Positions 25,002-34,098 are shown, numbered from the stretch's first letter. The stretch is 64,000 nucleotides of DNA from Solobacterium sp. (GCA_022486705.1 JAKVKC010000004.1:1-64000), one strand, 5' to 3'. Program-made: numbers and translations. The notes: generated by a model from the sequence alone, not told the origin.

Positions 25002-25843
25002 TGGAAGAATTAAGAAAGATCCTGCATATGTTCTTCAGCCGAATGGGAGAATATGAAGCCGGCGGTCTATTCTCTATCGGACATTTTCTGCTGCTGGGAC
25101 TGACGGTGGGCGGTATCTGTCTGGCACTGAATCATACGCTGCAGTATTCCTATCAGAAGATCCGTGCTCTGGTGAAGCGGCTGATCGTTTTCCTATCAGC
25201 CTTGGAGATCATGAAGATCTATTTCAACTTTCATATTGGCAATGGCTGCGAGCTGATGAGCTGGGTGCCGCTGTATTTCTGCACGATATGCATTTATGCC
25301 GGATGGCTGAGCTGCTTCTGTCATGGGACAGTCCAGCATCTGGGCGATGTTTTCTTAGCGACCGGAAGTCTGATCGGCGGGATCTGTTTCCTGCTGTATC
25401 CATCTTCTTCGATCATGCTGTATCCGACGTTCCATTTTCTGACCATTCACAGTTTTCTGTATCATGGCATGATGGTCTTTATCGGGATCCTGATGAATCG
25501 GAGCGGACTGGTCCAGCTGCAGGCCGGCGATCTGAAGTATTATATGTTCTATGTCACAGCCTTCTGCATGCTTGCATGGGCTATCAACCTGCGCTGCCAT
25601 ACCAACTTTATGTTCATTTCTGACACATTTCCCGGCACTCTTTTGGATATTCCATATCGTATTCTTGGTCCTCTGTATACACCAGTGTCCATCGCTGTAC
25701 AGGCGGTGATCCCCTTTGAAGTGATCCGCTGGTTCAAACGCAGAACAGATCTGCTGAGCCGGCCGGCATGGTATGATGAACAGCCGCAAAAACAGAGAGC
25801 GGCTGATAAAAAATACCATTCTGAAGAGAACAGAACGGTATAA
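25001..25843 (+). CDS. YwaF-family (TIGR02206/TMEM164-like) membrane protein
   Basis: A 280-residue integral membrane protein with about seven helices. The segment PLYFCTICIYAGWLSCF (residues about 90-106) and the His-containing run FHFLTIHSFLYHGMMVFIG (about 147-165) fit the YwaF family of conserved membrane proteins, related to eukaryotic TMEM164, a lipid acyltransferase. Its start overlaps the glycosyltransferase stop by one base (TGATG). A lipid-modifying role alongside the glycosyltransferase is plausible but unproven. The C-terminal 40 residues are charged and cytosolic. Confidence 0.75.
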   Translation: MEELRKILHMFFSRMGEYEAGGLFSIGHFLLLGLTVGGICLALNHTLQYSYQKIRALVKRLIVFLSALEIMKIYFNFHIGNGCELMSWVPLYFCTICIYAGWLSCFCHGTVQHLGDVFLATGSLIGGICFLLYPSSSIMLYPTFHFLTIHSFLYHGMMVFIGILMNRSGLVQLQAGDLKYYMFYVTAFCMLAWAINLRCHTNFMFISDTFPGTLLDIPYRILGPLYTPVSIAVQAVIPFEVIRWFKRRTDLLSRPAWYDEQPQKQRAADKKYHSEENRTV

Positions 25844-25858
25844 AAGAAGACAGAATCA

Positions 25859-25896
25859 GGCTTCACCTTGTTTCCGCAGGTGAGGCTTTTTTTTGA
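25859..25896. terminator. terminator between convergent YwaF-like and deoR genes
   Basis: GCTTCACCT pairs with AGGTGAGGC around a TGTTTCCGC loop, followed by seven T on the plus strand. It overlaps the last codons of the minus-strand DeoR gene. Confidence 0.8.
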
Positions 25897-26639
25897 TCCG
25901 TACTGCCGTCAGGCAGAATGAAATGGATCAAAGAGAGATCAAAATCCGGGACATGATCGGTGATAATCACTGCTTCATCAAGCTTGGCGAACTGACATGG
26001 CCGCAGCAGATTGAATTTGGAACTGTCGGTGATCACATATGGATTCTTGGCATGATGGATCGCCATGGCTTTTGTTTCGGCTTCAAGTTCATTGGATGTT
26101 GAAAAGCCAAACTGCTCATGGATCCCGTTGGTGCCGACAAAAGCCGTATCAAAATACAGATCGCTGAGCTGTGCCAATGCCTGCTTGCCGGTGATTGCTT
26201 CGGTGCTCCAATACAGACTGCCGCCAAGGACGATCGTATTGATGCCGCGCTGTCCTAAGACGGTCAGCTGCGGAATGCCAGGCGTAACGACCGTGATATT
26301 CTTTGCGGTAATGAATTTGATCATTTCGCATGTGGTGCTGCCGGCATCCAGATAGACCATCTGGTTGTCATGGATCAGTTTTGCTGCGCAGTAGGCAACT
26401 TGTTTCTTCTGCTCTTTCTGTGTTTCATTTTTCAGTGCCATGGCAGGTTCAATATATTGTGATTCATTGAGCTTTGCTCCGCCATGAAAGCGATTCAGCA
26501 GATGCAGATCTTCCATCTCCTGCAGATCTCGTCGGATTGTTGCTTCGGAAGCGCCTAACTGTCTGCATAGTTCGGCGACAGTGACTGCTTCTTTTTCTTT
26601 GGCCAGATCTAAGATCTGCTGCCAGCGTTCCTGTTTCAT
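25863..26639 (-). CDS. fruR: DeoR-family repressor of the fructose operon
   Basis: A 258-residue regulator. Its N-terminal DeoR helix-turn-helix reads VAELCRQLGASEATIRRDLQEME (recognition helix SEATIRRDL) at about residues 20-42, followed by the RFHGGAKL hinge. The C-terminal sugar-phosphate sensor shows YLDAGSTTCEM, NTIVLGG, FVGTNGI and VITDSSKF. It is divergent from fruK-fruA across an array of ATGATT repeats, the usual layout of a FruR repressor that responds to fructose-1-phosphate. The symbol is by context. Confidence 0.9.
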   Translation of the reverse strand: MKQERWQQILDLAKEKEAVTVAELCRQLGASEATIRRDLQEMEDLHLLNRFHGGAKLNESQYIEPAMALKNETQKEQKKQVAYCAAKLIHDNQMVYLDAGSTTCEMIKFITAKNITVVTPGIPQLTVLGQRGINTIVLGGSLYWSTEAITGKQALAQLSDLYFDTAFVGTNGIHEQFGFSTSNELEAETKAMAIHHAKNPYVITDSSKFNLLRPCQFAKLDEAVIITDHVPDFDLSLIHFILPDGSTDQKKASPAETR

Positions 26640-26664
26640 CGTTATGTCCTCAGTTTCTTATAAA

Positions 26665-26743
26665 ATGATTATACAGTCATTATTAATGATTGTAATAGAA
26701 TAAATGATTGATTGAATGATTGAAAACAATGATTATATGATTG
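26665..26743. promoter_or_regulatory. array of six ATGATT repeats, FruR operator
   Basis: ATGATT starts at 26665, 26686, 26704, 26716, 26729 and 26737, with one inverted TCATT near 26677. DeoR-family repressors bind such direct repeats. The array fills the gap between the divergent fruR and fruK genes. Confidence 0.7.
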
Positions 26744-26760
26744 AATTGAAGAAATCAGTA

Positions 26761-26775
26761 TTGAAAGCGCATACA
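26761..26775 (+). promoter_or_regulatory. cre site upstream of fruK
   Basis: TTGAAAGCGCATACA matches the CcpA consensus WTGNAANCGNWNNCW at every position. It lies 38 bases before fruK, so catabolite control of the fructose operon is likely. Confidence 0.75.
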
Positions 26776-26812
26776 GATTCGGTTAGAACAAAGGCATGGA
26801 AAGGGGAACGGC

Positions 26813-27730
26813 ATGATCTATACAGTCACATTCAACCCATCTTTGGATTACATCGTAAGAGTGGAAGATTTCAAGACCGGTGAAGTAAATCGTACATATT
26901 ACGAACAGATCCTAGGAGGGGGCAAAGGTGTCAATGTATCTATTGTCTTGGGCAATATGGGACATGAAAGCACCACTCTGGGATTTACCGGTGGGTTTAC
27001 AGGGGACGCTCTGAAACAGCTTTTGTGGAAACAGGGAGTCAAGACAGATTTCATTGAAGTAAAAGAAGGATTTACCCGGATCAATGTCAAATTGAAATCA
27101 GCACAGGAAACTGAGATCAATGGACAGGGACCGAAGATCACACAGGAGAACATCGATACCCTGTATGCCAAGCTGGATGCACTGCAGGATGGCGATGTGC
27201 TTGTCATCAGCGGAAGCATTCCAAGCTCGCTGCCGGATGATATGTATGAGCGGATCATGAAGCGTCTGCAGAACAAAAAGATCGAAGTGATCGTGGATGC
27301 AGAAAAAGATCTTCTCGTCAATGTGCTGAAGTATCATCCGTATCTGATCAAGCCGAACAATCATGAACTGTCCGAGATCTTCGGAACAGATCTGCAGACC
27401 AGAGAAGAAGTGATTCCCTTTGCCAAAAAACTGCAGCAGATGGGGGCACGAAATGTTCTGATCTCAATGGCAGGAAAAGGAGCTGTCTTTGTTTCAGAGG
27501 CAGGTCTGGTCATGACAAGTGAAGCACCGCATGGCAAAGTCATCAATTCCGTAGGAGCTGGAGATTCCATGGTAGCAGGTTTCTTATGCGGAATGATGGA
27601 AACAGGCGATGAGAAACAGGCATTTCTGATGGGCATCTGCACAGGCAGTGCCAGCGCATTTTCCGAACAGCTGGCCGAGCGTGTCCAGGTGGAAGCACTC
27701 ATGAAGCAGCTTACCGAGAAGGAAGCGTAA
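26813..27730 (+). CDS. fruK: 1-phosphofructokinase
   Basis: Phosphorylates fructose-1-phosphate to fructose-1,6-bisphosphate. The 305-residue ribokinase/PfkB protein starts with TVTFNPSLDYIV, has the substrate loop GGGKGVNVSIVLGNMG near residue 35, and ends with the catalytic anion hole VINSVGAGDSMVAGFLCGMM near residue 243. GGAAAGGGGAACGGC precedes the ATG. It is followed 9 bases later by the fructose PTS gene and regulated from the shared FruR/cre region. Confidence 0.96.
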   Translation: MIYTVTFNPSLDYIVRVEDFKTGEVNRTYYEQILGGGKGVNVSIVLGNMGHESTTLGFTGGFTGDALKQLLWKQGVKTDFIEVKEGFTRINVKLKSAQETEINGQGPKITQENIDTLYAKLDALQDGDVLVISGSIPSSLPDDMYERIMKRLQNKKIEVIVDAEKDLLVNVLKYHPYLIKPNNHELSEIFGTDLQTREEVIPFAKKLQQMGARNVLISMAGKGAVFVSEAGLVMTSEAPHGKVINSVGAGDSMVAGFLCGMMETGDEKQAFLMGICTGSASAFSEQLAERVQVEALMKQLTEKEA

Positions 27731-27739
27731 AGGGGAACT

Positions 27740-29683
27740 ATGAAAATATCAGAACTATTGAAACCGGAAGCAGTCAGACTGCATGCATCGGCTTCGGATA
27801 AAAATGATGCGATCGATCAGCTGATCGACCTGCATTGTACAGCTGGAAATGTTACCGACAGAGAAGTCTTTAAAAAAGCTGTTCTAGCCCGTGAACAGGA
27901 AAGTACAACAGGCATGGGCAATGGCATTGCGATCCCGCATGCCAGAACAAGTGCCGCGTGCCGCGCTGGGCTCAGTGCCATGACGGTACCTGATGGGGTT
28001 GATTTTGCTTCGGCAGATGGCACGAAGAGCAGACTGCTGTTCATGATTGCGGCGCCGGAGAATTCCAACAGTTTGTATTTGGAAGTCCTGAGCAGATTGG
28101 CGGCATTGCTGACAGATGATGCCTTTGTGCAGAAACTGATCGATGCCAAAACAGTGAAAGAGTTTATTGCCAAGGTCGATGAAGCAGAATTGGCAAAGGA
28201 ACAGTCTAATGCTTCTGCTGAAGACAGCGGTGCACCGCGCATTCTTGCGGTCACAGCTTGTCCTACAGGCATTGCGCATACTTATATGGCTGCTGAAAAT
28301 CTGACCAAGAAGGCAAAAGAAATGGGCATTGTGCTCAAAGCGGAGACACAGGGATCCGTCGGCACAAAGAATGCATTGACAGCAGGTGAAATTGCCAATG
28401 CAGAAGGCATCATTATTGCGGCGGACAAGAACATTGAAATGAGCCGCTTTGAAGGAAAGCGCGTTTATTCGACTTCTGTAACGAAGGGCATCAATGAACC
28501 GGAAGTTCTGATCCAGAAGATCCTGAATCAGGAAGCTTCGATCTGTCATAGTGAAGGCGGAAAGAAGTATACTGCCGAAACAGAAGAGAAGGATACAGCT
28601 GCGCATGTGATCTACAAGCATCTGATGAACGGCGTATCGCATATGCTGCCGTTTGTTGTCGGCGGCGGTATTCTGATTGCCTTGGCGTTCTTAGTTGACA
28701 ATCAGGCCATCGGCACCAGCAATTTCGGTATGGGCACACCGCTCGCTGCCTTCTTCAAGACGGTCGGCGGCACAGCCTTTGGCTTTATGCTTCCAATTCT
28801 GTCCGGATTTATCGCGATGTCCATTGCGGACCGTCCAGGTCTTGCGGTAGGCTTTGTCGGCGGCGCCATTGCTTCTGCTGGCTATAATTTCCTCGCCTTG
28901 GCAGATCCGAATGCGGCCGTTGTAAGCTCCGGTTTCTTAGGCGCATTGCTGGCAGGTTTTGCCGGCGGCTATATCACAAAAGGACTGGGCAAACTGTTTG
29001 ATAAGCTTCCTGCTTCTCTTGAAGGCATTAAGCCGGTCCTGCTGTATCCTCTGCTTGGCATCTTCCTCATCGGCATTGTCATGTATGCTGTCAACCCGCT
29101 GATGGGCGCAATCAATACCGGTCTGTCTTCTTGGCTGAACAGCCTTGGCACGGCAAACTTAGTTGTTCTGGGTGCAGTTGTCGGCGGCATGATGTCTGTC
29201 GATATGGGCGGCCCTGTCAATAAGGCATCGTATGTCTTTGGCACTGCCATGCTGGCTGCGGGCACAAATGTCGGACAGGTGATCATGGCTTCGGTTATGG
29301 TCGGCGGCATGGTACCTCCGTTAGTCATTGCCCTGTCGACCAGTTTCTGCCGCAATCGCTGGACAGAAGCAGAGCGCAAGAGCGGCATTGTCAACTACAT
29401 CATGGGGCTGTCATTCATTTCTGAAGGTGCAATCCCATATGCAGCTTCTGATCCATTGAGAGTCCTGCCATCCTGCATCATTGGCTCGGCTGCTGCCGGA
29501 GCACTGTCGGCTGCTTTCGGATGTACATCGCCTGCACCTCATGGCGGTTTCTGGGTCATCGGTATTATCGGCAATCCGCTGATGTATATCGTGGCACTGC
29601 TCGTTGGATCGATCTTAGGTGCGGTGATCCTCAGCCTGCTGAAGAAAAAACTGACACCGGAAGAATCCGGTCTGAAGAACTGA
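27740..29683 (+). CDS. fruA: fructose-specific PTS EIIABC
   Basis: Imports and phosphorylates fructose to fructose-1-phosphate. The 647-residue protein has EIIA (residues 1-145, phosphorylated His67 in IAIPHART), EIIB (about 167-265, phosphorylated Cys174 in TACPTGIAHTYMAAE), and EIIC (about 290-640, some ten helices, with FVVGGGILIALAF and EGAIPYAASDP). This A-B-C fusion is typical of Bacillota. It ends the fruK-fruA operon at a strong terminator. Confidence 0.96.
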   Translation: MKISELLKPEAVRLHASASDKNDAIDQLIDLHCTAGNVTDREVFKKAVLAREQESTTGMGNGIAIPHARTSAACRAGLSAMTVPDGVDFASADGTKSRLLFMIAAPENSNSLYLEVLSRLAALLTDDAFVQKLIDAKTVKEFIAKVDEAELAKEQSNASAEDSGAPRILAVTACPTGIAHTYMAAENLTKKAKEMGIVLKAETQGSVGTKNALTAGEIANAEGIIIAADKNIEMSRFEGKRVYSTSVTKGINEPEVLIQKILNQEASICHSEGGKKYTAETEEKDTAAHVIYKHLMNGVSHMLPFVVGGGILIALAFLVDNQAIGTSNFGMGTPLAAFFKTVGGTAFGFMLPILSGFIAMSIADRPGLAVGFVGGAIASAGYNFLALADPNAAVVSSGFLGALLAGFAGGYITKGLGKLFDKLPASLEGIKPVLLYPLLGIFLIGIVMYAVNPLMGAINTGLSSWLNSLGTANLVVLGAVVGGMMSVDMGGPVNKASYVFGTAMLAAGTNVGQVIMASVMVGGMVPPLVIALSTSFCRNRWTEAERKSGIVNYIMGLSFISEGAIPYAASDPLRVLPSCIIGSAAAGALSAAFGCTSPAPHGGFWVIGIIGNPLMYIVALLVGSILGAVILSLLKKKLTPEESGLKN

Positions 29684-29697
29684 ATCATATGATACGG

Positions 29698-29728
29698 GGA
29701 ATGCCTGCTGGTCAGACATTCCTTTTTT
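29698..29728 (+). terminator. terminator of the fruK-fruA operon
   Basis: Stem GGAATG/CATTCC with a 13-base loop, followed by six T. Confidence 0.82.
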
Positions 29729-29765
29729 GCATATAATAATAAAGCTGTTGGGAAGCAGAAAAGAT

Positions 29766-31664
29766 ATGGATGAGAAGATCAAAGAAGAACTTGCCGCGCA
29801 GGACTGTCCGGTTTCAGAAGAAGCTCCTAAAAAAGAAAAAAAGCAGAAAGATAAAACAGCAGTTCACGCTGCTCTGCATCTGCTGAATTATAATTTCTGG
29901 GCTTTTTTTTGGTTCCAGATCCTTTATCAGTTTGCGACCCTATGTCTGATCATTCCGCTGATGCGGAAAGTTGTTTCACTGATCCTGTATTTCAGCGGCA
30001 TCAGCAGTGTGACAAATGACAATATCATTGCACTTTTGACGCATCCGGCAACTTGGATCGGTCTGCTTGTGCTTCTTTATATGGCATCTGCCATGATCTC
30101 TATTGAGTTTTCTGCTCTCTGTGAAGCAATTCATGCTTCCGACTGCCGAAAGAAGATCACGGTGCGAGATATGCTGGTCTTCGGCATTGCCAACTGCGGT
30201 TCGGTCTTTCAGCCGAAGAATCTGATGTATCTTGTTTATCTGCTTATCATTATTCCTTTTACCGGTATTGCGGAAGGACCGGCGCTGACCCAGAGCCTGA
30301 CGATGCCTGGCTTTATCCTGGAAGCGATCAATGAGAAATGGTTCCTGCAGCTGCTTTACTATGGCGGCATGCTTGCATTGATGATCCTGTCGATGCGCTG
30401 GATCTATATCATACCGGCAATGAATATTCAGAAAGAAGATTTCCGGAAAGCATCGGGCGAAAGCCTGGCTATGACACATAAGAAGCTCTTCAAGACGATC
30501 CTGACTTTAGGTATCTGCTATCTGTTCATGTTCTGTCTTATCATGATCCTGGCTTTAGGCATTTTCTTCGGAGCATTTGCCATTATTCATTGGCTGGATC
30601 CAACGATCGATCTTGTGCAGTGCATTGAGCCGGTGATCCTCTCGGATATCGTCATTGTCTATATTCTGTTTGTGATTATGACACAGCCTCTGGTACTGAG
30701 CCGGATCTATGTGGATTATAAGCAGATCCTGAAAAAGGATGGCATTGTTCTGCCGATGTATCAGAAACCGACATCCTTACTGACAAAATACAGACCGGTG
30801 AGGATCATTCTCTATCTCTGTGCGGCAGTAGGAATTTACTTCTTTGTGCCGCCGCGCTATCAGGAGATGAAACTGATCCTGAACAATGCATCAAGCGAAA
30901 CAATGGTCATGGCCCATCGCGGTGATTCTGTCCATGCACCGGAGAATACGCTGCCGGCTTTTCAGGCAGCCATTGATTACGGAGCAGACGCAGCCGAAAT
31001 GGATGTGCAGATGACCAAGGACGGTACGATCGTTGTTCTGCATGATTCTTCGATTGACCGCACAAGTACAGGCACAGGGAATATCTGGGATGTGACATAT
31101 CATGATATTGAGAATCTGGACAATGGATCTTTCTTTGATGCTTCGTTTGCGGATACTCGCATTCCGACCTTAGATCAGGTGATCAAGCTCTGCAAAGGAA
31201 AACTGTTTCTTAATATTGAGATCAAGCGGACCGGACATGATGACGGCATTGAACAGAAGGTCATTGATATCATCAAAGATAATAATTTCCAAGAACAGTG
31301 TGATATCACTTCCATGGATTACAATACGCTCGTTACCGTGAAGAGCATTGATCCTTCTATTGAAACAGTTTATACAACGAACGTTGCGCTGGGAAATGTA
31401 GAAGATATGGCAGCTGCTGATGCTTTCAGCATTGAAGGTACTTTTGTGACTCAGTCTTTTGTCAGACAGCTGCGTCAGAATGGCAAAAAATTCTATGTCT
31501 GGACGGTCAATGATGAAGAGCAGATGCAGAAAATGATAAACCTGGGAGCCAATGCCATCATTACCAATGATCCATCGACCTGCCGTGAGCTCGTCGCTTC
31601 TGACAGCCAAGAAGGCGTCTTCGGGGTCCTGCAGAGATTAAGGACAGGACTGCTTGGCAAATGA
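29766..31664 (+). CDS. membrane glycerophosphodiester phosphodiesterase
   Basis: A 632-residue protein. A charged cytosolic N-terminus (Lys/Glu-rich, residues 1-35) is followed by a membrane domain of about eight helices (about 45-365), then a GDPD domain. The GDPD active site is visible: MAHRGDSVHAPENTLPAF near residue 380, AAEMDVQMTKDGTIVVLHD, then EIKRTG. This is the Bacillota architecture of the glycerophosphoryl diester phosphodiesterase membrane-domain family, which degrades glycerophosphodiesters or lipoteichoic-acid units near the membrane. The start at 29766 is the first ATG after a TATAAT; an upstream TTG at 29727 sits in the terminator. Its stop overlaps the next gene (ATGA). Confidence 0.9.
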   Translation: MDEKIKEELAAQDCPVSEEAPKKEKKQKDKTAVHAALHLLNYNFWAFFWFQILYQFATLCLIIPLMRKVVSLILYFSGISSVTNDNIIALLTHPATWIGLLVLLYMASAMISIEFSALCEAIHASDCRKKITVRDMLVFGIANCGSVFQPKNLMYLVYLLIIIPFTGIAEGPALTQSLTMPGFILEAINEKWFLQLLYYGGMLALMILSMRWIYIIPAMNIQKEDFRKASGESLAMTHKKLFKTILTLGICYLFMFCLIMILALGIFFGAFAIIHWLDPTIDLVQCIEPVILSDIVIVYILFVIMTQPLVLSRIYVDYKQILKKDGIVLPMYQKPTSLLTKYRPVRIILYLCAAVGIYFFVPPRYQEMKLILNNASSETMVMAHRGDSVHAPENTLPAFQAAIDYGADAAEMDVQMTKDGTIVVLHDSSIDRTSTGTGNIWDVTYHDIENLDNGSFFDASFADTRIPTLDQVIKLCKGKLFLNIEIKRTGHDDGIEQKVIDIIKDNNFQEQCDITSMDYNTLVTVKSIDPSIETVYTTNVALGNVEDMAAADAFSIEGTFVTQSFVRQLRQNGKKFYVWTVNDEEQMQKMINLGANAIITNDPSTCRELVASDSQEGVFGVLQRLRTGLLGK

Positions 31665-32335
31665 TCTTATTTCAGAAAAAAACACCATTTGGAACTCTTG
31701 AAGTGGCGGAAGAAAAAGATCGGCGGGTGCTGCTGTGCAATGGTCATATTGAATCAGCCGTATATCTTTCAGCAGAGAAAGAAAATGAACTGATCTTTCC
31801 CTATATGCAGAGATTCAGCTATGCTTTTGCGGTCAATCCAAATATCCATCGCACACTGCTGATTGGCGGCGGTGCCTTTGCGTATCCAAGATATTATCTG
31901 GCACACTATCCGGACTGTCGGATCGATGTGATCGAGATCTCAGAGGATATTCTCGCAATCGATCAGAAATATTTTTCTTTGGATGCAATCCGGAATGAAC
32001 GCATGAAGATCATATGCGAGGATGGGATGCATTATCTTCAGAAGCGTGCTGATACCTATGATCTGATCATCAATGATGCCTTTGTGGGCAGTACAGAGAC
32101 GTGCCGTGATCTTTCAGCTGTGCAGCTGATCCATCGCCATCTCAATGAACATGGCATCTATCTGGTCAATGCGGCTGTATCTGTTAAAGGGCCGTTTTCG
32201 ACAAAATTCCGGCATTTTGATACAATACTGAAGAAGGAATTTAAAGCAGCTGCTATGATGCAGTGCGATGAACAGAGAAGCCTGTATGAAAAACAGAATA
32301 TCCTGATGATCGCATCTGATGATTCCTTGCTGTAA
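31661..32335 (+). CDS. spermidine-synthase-like methyltransferase-fold protein
   Basis: A 224-residue SpeE-like protein. The S-adenosyl-binding core is present: TLLIGGGAFAYPRYYLAHYP near residue 64 (GGG loop), IDVIEISEDILAI with the ribose-binding acidic residue, then YDLIINDAFVG near residue 127, equivalent to the catalytic Asp loop of spermidine synthase. It is shorter than SpeE (about 280). No polyamine genes are nearby, and it is translationally coupled to the GdpD membrane protein. It may be a distinct aminopropyl- or methyltransferase; function not assigned. Confidence 0.7.
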   Translation: MILFQKKTPFGTLEVAEEKDRRVLLCNGHIESAVYLSAEKENELIFPYMQRFSYAFAVNPNIHRTLLIGGGAFAYPRYYLAHYPDCRIDVIEISEDILAIDQKYFSLDAIRNERMKIICEDGMHYLQKRADTYDLIINDAFVGSTETCRDLSAVQLIHRHLNEHGIYLVNAAVSVKGPFSTKFRHFDTILKKEFKAAAMMQCDEQRSLYEKQNILMIASDDSLL

Positions 32336-32399
32336 GATAGTAGAAATCCAAGTGCTTCTGCTATAAAATAGTAGTTACTGTGAAAGGGACGGTAGAACA

Positions 32400-32705
32400 A
32401 TGGCAAAGAAAAAGAAGCTGACCAAAGAAGAGCTCAGAATAGAGAATGAAAAGATCAGAGAGGACATGCACACCCAGAATCAAGGCAGCAGTGAAGACTC
32501 TGAACGCATTGTCAACAGTCTGAAGGGATTCAACATTGCATCTTATGCTCTGCTGTTAGTGCTTCCAATTATCGGAATCTGGTGGCTGTGGTACAAGAAG
32601 GATAAGCTGAAGCTGAATCAGCCGTCCATGATTGTTTGGACAGGTATCGGCGTTGTTATCCTGGTGGAGCAGATCATGCTGATCTATCAGAATTTTGCGG
32701 GCTGA
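32400..32705 (+). CDS. small membrane protein, function unknown
   Basis: A 101-residue protein not recognised as any named family. It has a Lys/Glu-rich N-terminus that is probably helical (residues 1-30) and two membrane helices at about 49-66 and 77-95, with a basic Tyr-Lys-Lys-Asp-Lys loop between them. Both termini are likely cytosolic by the positive-inside rule. It stands alone, closed by a strong terminator. Confidence 0.7.
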   Translation: MAKKKKLTKEELRIENEKIREDMHTQNQGSSEDSERIVNSLKGFNIASYALLLVLPIIGIWWLWYKKDKLKLNQPSMIVWTGIGVVILVEQIMLIYQNFAG

Positions 32706-32731
32706 AATACACTGAAAAGTGTATTTTTTTT
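32705..32731 (+). terminator. terminator after the small membrane protein
   Basis: Stem AAATACACT/AGTGTATTT with GAAA tetraloop, then a T run. Confidence 0.92.
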
Positions 32732-32819
32732 GTCAGGCGGCAGAGGTGCTCCATTCGCAATGAAGTACGAACTGCGCTATAATACAAAAAGAAACATGTA
32801 ATGAATATAGGAGGACAAT

Positions 32820-33023
32820 ATGGTAACGAAACATGCCTACTGGATTCACCATGCATATAAAACGGATGAGACGATCAGCGGCTATATCTTTCTGCCGAAA
32901 TGCGACTGTTCCAACTGTGGATATACATCTTCAATGGAAAAGAAGGTCTGCCCAAGCTGCGGTTCTGTCATGGATCGCACAGCACCGAAAGATGCTATGG
33001 TGGAAGATGTCATAAAAGAGTGA
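32820..33023 (+). CDS. small zinc-ribbon protein
   Basis: A 67-residue protein with paired cysteine knuckles, CSNC near residue 30 and CPSC near residue 44, followed by GSVMDRTA. This is a one-zinc ribbon of the rubredoxin-like type. The N-terminal half is rich in His, Tyr and Trp. AGGAGGACAAT gives a strong ribosome binding site, so the gene is real despite its size. It precedes the esterase gene by 21 bases. Role unknown; such proteins often serve as metal or nucleic acid adaptors. Confidence 0.7.
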   Translation: MVTKHAYWIHHAYKTDETISGYIFLPKCDCSNCGYTSSMEKKVCPSCGSVMDRTAPKDAMVEDVIKE

Positions 33024-33044
33024 TCTTCATTTTGAGAAACATAT

Positions 33045-33803
33045 ATGCAAAGTGAGGTTATTTCATTGTGCCAAGAGCGCAATGTCACATTGACGTGCTA
33101 TCTGCAGGAAACAGGGGAAGGATACGGGCATCTGGAAAAGCGCCCGGCAGTTCTGATTGTTCCTGGCGGAGGGTATACACACTGCAGCAGGCGGGAATCC
33201 GATCCTGTTGCTTTTGGCTTTCTCAAAGCAGGATATCAGGCATTTATTCTGAACTATACATGCTTGGACAAAGGCAGCTGGCCGCTTCCGCTGCAGGATT
33301 ATGAAGAAGCGATGAAGCTGATCCTATCTCATAAAGAACAATGGAAGATCGATCCTGACAGACTTGCATCCATTGGTTTTTCGGCAGGCGGACATCTTGC
33401 CTGCGCCGGTGCACTGCTCACTTCCTATCCGCCCAAGGCACTGATCCTGGGATATTCTCTGCTGACGGATGAAATTGAAAAATACGCACCGGGATTTCCA
33501 TCGCTGATTGAACACGTCAATGATCAGACACCGCCGTGCTTTCTTTTTGCGACGGCCAATGATGCTTCTGTGTCAGTAAAGAATACTCTGCAGTTTGCTG
33601 AAAAATTAGCTGAACATGCAGTCATGTTCGAATGCCATGTCTATCCATACGGAAGACACGGGTTCAGTACGGGCGAGGACAGTGTTCAGAAGGACCCAGA
33701 TCCGCTCTATCCGGCTGCTGCTGATTGGGTACAGGACAGCTTGGCTTTCTGCCGTGCTGCCTTTGACCCGAAGCTGAAGATACCTGCTTTCAATCAGGAT
33801 TGA
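33045..33803 (+). CDS. alpha/beta-hydrolase, acetylxylan-esterase-like
   Basis: A 252-residue esterase of the alpha/beta-hydrolase family related to BD-FAE and acetyl esterases. The oxyanion strand reads VPGGGYTHCSRRESDPVAFG near residue 40, the nucleophile elbow GFSAGGHLACA near residue 106, an Asp follows in ATANDASV near 170, and the catalytic His lies in YPYGRHGFSTG near residue 200. It lacks a signal peptide and so acts in the cytosol, probably deacetylating imported sugars. No strong ribosome binding site precedes the ATG. Confidence 0.82.
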   Translation: MQSEVISLCQERNVTLTCYLQETGEGYGHLEKRPAVLIVPGGGYTHCSRRESDPVAFGFLKAGYQAFILNYTCLDKGSWPLPLQDYEEAMKLILSHKEQWKIDPDRLASIGFSAGGHLACAGALLTSYPPKALILGYSLLTDEIEKYAPGFPSLIEHVNDQTPPCFLFATANDASVSVKNTLQFAEKLAEHAVMFECHVYPYGRHGFSTGEDSVQKDPDPLYPAAADWVQDSLAFCRAAFDPKLKIPAFNQD

Positions 33804-33849
33804 AATAAGCGATAATAAGAAGAGAAATATCTAAAAGGAGAATGCAGCT

Positions 33850-34098
33850 ATGCTATTCAAAGTTACGCGGGAAAATGAAATTACGTATTATGTTCCGGAG
33901 CATATCAGAAAGATCTCGATCTCACCGGTCTATGGACATGAAGACAGTTTTGATGTTGCGTTTTACATTGACAATACCATGGAGATCGTGAAAGTATTTG
34001 ATACTTTCGAAGATGCTGAAGCATTTGTTAAAAAGATCTATCAACAGATGATCCAGAAGGACAGCGGCGATATTATTGATCTGCAGACTTTAAATTAA
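33850..34098 (+). CDS. conserved small protein, unknown
   Basis: An 82-residue protein that I do not recognise. It looks like a small alpha/beta domain: two beta strands with TYYVPEHIRKISIS and FDVAFYIDNTMEIVKVF, then a helix DTFEDAEAFVKKIYQQMIQ. AAAGGAGAATGCAGCT is a good ribosome binding site. It stands between the esterase and a glutaredoxin-like gene. No motif points to a function. Confidence 0.6.
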   Translation: MLFKVTRENEITYYVPEHIRKISISPVYGHEDSFDVAFYIDNTMEIVKVFDTFEDAEAFVKKIYQQMIQKDSGDIIDLQTLN

